The notes beneath the pieces are model-generated. The model had not been told where the DNA came from, did not search any database, and worked only from the letters and a program-made list of their open reading frames with translations. A program made the translations under genes and the position numbers. DNA of 36,951 nucleotides from Candidatus Nitrosocosmicus sp. (GTDB lineage Archaea; Thermoproteota; Nitrososphaeria; Nitrososphaerales; Nitrososphaeraceae), in assembly GCA_029194465.1 (NCBI GenBank), contig JARFXS010000023.1:1-36951 (forward strand), read 5' to 3'. This document shows positions 35,103-36,951 of the stretch, in pieces (position 1 is the first letter of the stretch; each line of letters opens with the position of its first letter).

Positions 35103-36039
35103 TTGTCCAGAGATATGGCAAATACAAACAAAGATTCTGATTTAATAAAAGTAATAACCGGTTCTGAAAACATCACTAATTTTATGTTACAAAGTTATCC
35201 TAGAGCAAAAGAAAAAATGGACACCTGTTATGATCTAATGGGGCCAGGCATCATATCTACAGATAAGCGGATAATGAATGCAGTATTGGATTTGATAAAT
35301 AGAGGTATCAAAATACGACTTATCACTGAAATTACAAAAGAGAACGTGGAGTATTGCAAAGAGCTGTTAAAGGTCTCTGAGATACGCCACATTGAAGGAA
35401 TCAAAGGAAACTTTGGTATAATAGATGAAGCAGAGTATGTAATTCACCTTATAAGTAAAGAATCTGAAGCCCCAAGTCAAATCATTTATAGCAATGATAT
35501 TCGATCTGCTGAAGCACAGCAATTCCTATTTAATACTCTTTGGAAAAGTGCCATACCAATAGAAGAGAGAATAAAAGAATTAGAACAAGGTAAAACACGC
35601 GAATTTATCGAGACCTTGAGAGACTATGAGGAAATTGAAAAAATCTATCTAGAAATGGTAATGACTTCAACCAAGGAATTACTCTTGCTGTTCCCAACTG
35701 TGAACGCATTCCATCGTATAGAAAGAAATGAATTGATTTCGTCACTAAAGAAGATTGCGAATAGAGGAGTTCAAATCAGAATTCTCACCCCAATGGACAA
35801 AGAAATAAAAAAATTAGCCAATACAGTGTTTGATCTAATTGAAATTAATTCAAGGAATTAATTCCACGATCATAGTATCAGATAACAGGTCATCGCTTGT
35901 TAAGAACTCAAGGATGACAGCAAAAACATCTTCAGAGAAGCAATGGTTTAGGTGCATTTATTCAAATAGTGTATCCAGTGTTTGGATACATACGACAATA
36001 TTTGAAAACCTATGGGTTCATTCCGCTTCGACATTATAA
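35103..36039 (+). pseudogene. kinase-less sensor-domain protein, paralogue 2, frameshifted
   Basis: The first 252 residues are open and align along their length with the protein at 13538-14494 (e.g. RGIKIRLITEITKENVEYCK, IEGIKGNFGIIDEAEYVIHL, LLLLFPTVNAFHRIERNELI). After 35861 the remaining domain continues in other frames: GINSTIIVSDNRSS, ELKDDSKNIFREAM, and SNSVSSVWIHTTIFENLW to 36039. As in the paralogue, the protein stops right after the FENLW motif and no kinase follows. The start is TTG at 35103 with GGGAGGT upstream, as in the paralogue; ATG at 35115 is an alternative. The family is the input domain of Nitrososphaera-type histidine kinases. The frame breaks suggest recent loss. Confidence 0.75.
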
Positions 36040-36369
36040 CACTTGAATAATGCTCGGTCTGAATTTCATATCGCCTAATATTCCACGATCAATAGTTTCA
36101 TATTAATATCTAGTCAATATATTCTTTAAAGGATCAGTTTGGGTATTATGGGGATCAAGATCTTAGTGGTAGTGGAGTTTTATAGTAATTTAAGGTTGTC
36201 ACATTTTTAAGCGATAGCCGGACTTAAACCTGATTTGTATTCTTAATATGCCTCTCTAATCTTTGACCATGCTCGTTTAGTTGTTTTGGATTTGTTCTGA
36301 AACAAATCCAAAATCAAAAGTTTAAAAGAAAGATACAATAAATTAAGTTATCAATAAAGTGAATCGAAT
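36040..36369. other. gap with an A element
   Basis: Contains the type A element at 36138-36183 and AT-rich promoter-like sequence before the small gene at 36370. Nothing else supported. Confidence 0.5.
36138..36183 (+). repeat. dispersed intergenic element, type A
   Basis: TTTGGGTATTATGGGGATCA head, AGATCTTAGTGGTAGTGGA tail. Confidence 0.65.
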
Positions 36370-36582
36370 ATGCTAATTGGAGATAACAATATAAAAAAAT
36401 GCCACAAGAATGTAAAGGCCTGTCAACAACTCTTAGAGTGCAACGACGATTTGGACAAAGAAGTTAGAAAATATATTCGATATGGTTACTTAAACGGATA
36501 TAAACGATGTTCTATTTGTGAAGTTTTCATAAAATCAATAAATCCTAGCAACATGAAATGTTTTTGCTGTAGCAAGGTTTAA
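36370..36582 (+). CDS. small zinc-ribbon-like protein
   Basis: A 70-residue protein with a helical N-terminus (KKCHKNVKACQQLLECNDDL) and a C-terminal cysteine group: KRCSICEVFI (C-x2-C) and MKCFCCSKV (C-x-C-C). Small archaeal proteins with a 'YLNGYKRC..C..F....CPCC' pattern bind one zinc. In most, the last pair is followed by a basic LR tail, which is absent here, so it may be shortened. It could bind nucleic acid or protein partners; the role is unknown. ATG at 36370. Confidence 0.6.
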   Translation: MLIGDNNIKKCHKNVKACQQLLECNDDLDKEVRKYIRYGYLNGYKRCSICEVFIKSINPSNMKCFCCSKV

Positions 36583-36726
36583 GATTGAGACCTTTATAAA
36601 TCAACATCACTTGTGTTGGAAAATCTCAGAAACTCATTGAATATTGAAGAAACAACTATTTCTGCAGAAAAGAAAACTATAACGATAATCATACGAAAGA
36701 TTTTGTGATTTAAAATTCTAGCCTAA

Positions 36727-36879
36727 TACACGGATAGAAAAATTGAGTATCAAACCGGGGTCATATTCCGTGAAGGGATTGCCGGCTTACTTACATATGA
36801 TTGAAAGTTGTTTGTAAAAGTGTTAGGGAACCCAGATGTAGACGTTTTAATCGAAACTATTTTAGGAATGAAAAACTAA
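36727..36879 (+). pseudogene. coding-like fossil with an in-frame TGA
   Basis: A 51-codon frame, no start codon, one TGA inside, reads IEYQTGVIFREGIAGLLTYD, stop, then KLFVKVLGNPDVDVLIETIL. It ends at TAA 36879, three bases before the stop of the converging gene. Unrecognised. Confidence 0.3.
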
Positions 36880-36881
36880 AC

Positions 36882-36951
36882 TTATTCTAGTTTACCCTCG
36901 CCAATCAGTTTTCCTTCCTTTTTTGCCTTTTCACACCAAAGCTTTGACATA
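36882..36951 (-). CDS. C-terminal end of a gene leaving the window
   Basis: An open minus-strand frame from the window edge to TAA at 36882-36884, ending SKLWCEKAKKEGKLIGEGKL and a final E. Lysine-rich helix. Too little remains to assign a family; the ATG near the edge could be internal. Confidence 0.45.
   Translation of the reverse strand, partial: MSKLWCEKAKKEGKLIGEGKLE

Noticed and set aside
2553..36183. The dispersed elements as integron attC sites
   Set aside because: GTTGAAT in type B fits the GTTRRRY core-site pattern, but a partner RYYYAAC site at fixed distance is absent, the spacing is 1-4 kb with genes on both strands, and there is no intact integrase.
2553..36183. The dispersed elements as a CRISPR array or tRNA-like genes
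   Set aside because: The copies are kilobases apart, not 30-70 bp, and no cloverleaf or T-arm/acceptor pairing extends beyond the short stem.
2553..36183. The dispersed elements as transcription terminators
   Set aside because: They lie in divergent and tandem gaps as well as convergent ones, keep one orientation regardless of gene direction, and lack consistent T runs.
7368..36879. Stop-codon recoding (for example pyrrolysine) to explain in-frame stops
   Set aside because: All three stop codons occur, all intact genes end normally with each of them, and no recoding genes or signals are visible.

Overview
The window looks like an accessory stretch of an AT-rich archaeal chromosome, most likely a soil-type ammonia-oxidising thaumarchaeon (Nitrososphaerota, Nitrososphaera/Nitrosocosmicus-like). 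This is an inference. It rests on TATA boxes placed about 25 nt before start codons (leaderless promoters), on two proteins carrying the sensor module that normally heads Nitrososphaera histidine kinases, on tyrosine-recombinase and IS110 remnants of archaeal type, and on Asn/Asp/Ser-rich secreted surface proteins. No rRNA, tRNA, CRISPR array or core housekeeping operon was seen.

Layout. 0.1-1.3 kb: shattered MFS transporter. 1.6-2.2 kb: RibD/DHFR-like reductase. 2.7-4.0 kb: ArsB/NhaD-type permease with a broken C-terminus. 4.6-5.7 kb: DUF2283 protein and a secreted curlin-like Gln/Asn repeat protein. 6.0-7.2 kb: frameshifted beta-lactamase-family serine hydrolase. 7.7-9.1 kb: exported amidohydrolase. 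9.6-12.9 kb: unknown protein, AHSA1/SRPBCC protein divergent from a double Lrp-type regulator, DUF1326 protein. 13.5-14.5 kb: kinase-less sensor protein. 15.4-16.8 kb: multi-pass membrane protein. 17.1-18.0 kb: alpha/beta-hydrolase pseudogene. 18.3-18.9 kb: second RibD-like reductase. 19.4-22.2 kb: two exported proteins and a winged-helix/membrane-protein pair. 22.3-24.4 kb: a nested duplication and a surface protein with Excalibur motifs and tandem repeats. 25.1-29.6 kb: polysaccharide-deacetylase-like protein, DUF1428-like protein, solitary Cas4/RecB-like Fe-S nuclease, double GNAT. 30.1-31.7 kb: large surface protein. 32.2-34.6 kb: methyltransferase, SnoaL-like protein, hemerythrin. 35.1-36.0 kb: broken paralogue of the sensor protein. 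36.4 kb to the end: zinc-ribbon-like protein and the tail of a gene running off the window.

The genes are mostly single transcription units on both strands with long gaps, so this is not one pathway. Common themes are cell-surface and exported proteins, environmental sensing, and stress or detoxification enzymes. Many gaps contain coding-like fossils, including an integrase tail and an IS110 transposase piece. Decay is uneven: some genes have many disruptions beside perfectly open 1.3-1.7 kb genes.

The most unusual signal is a family of about 19 short intergenic elements of roughly 30-45 bp. They sit about one per gap and all face the same way, whatever the direction of the neighbouring genes. 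Two tail types exist (A and B), both often following a GGGAT-containing head. The A type is concentrated at 2.5-12.2 and 34.8-36.2 kb and the B type at 13.2-33.7 kb. One B element was copied together with the 3' end of the hydrolase gene into another gap, and the copy ends exactly at the end of the B element.
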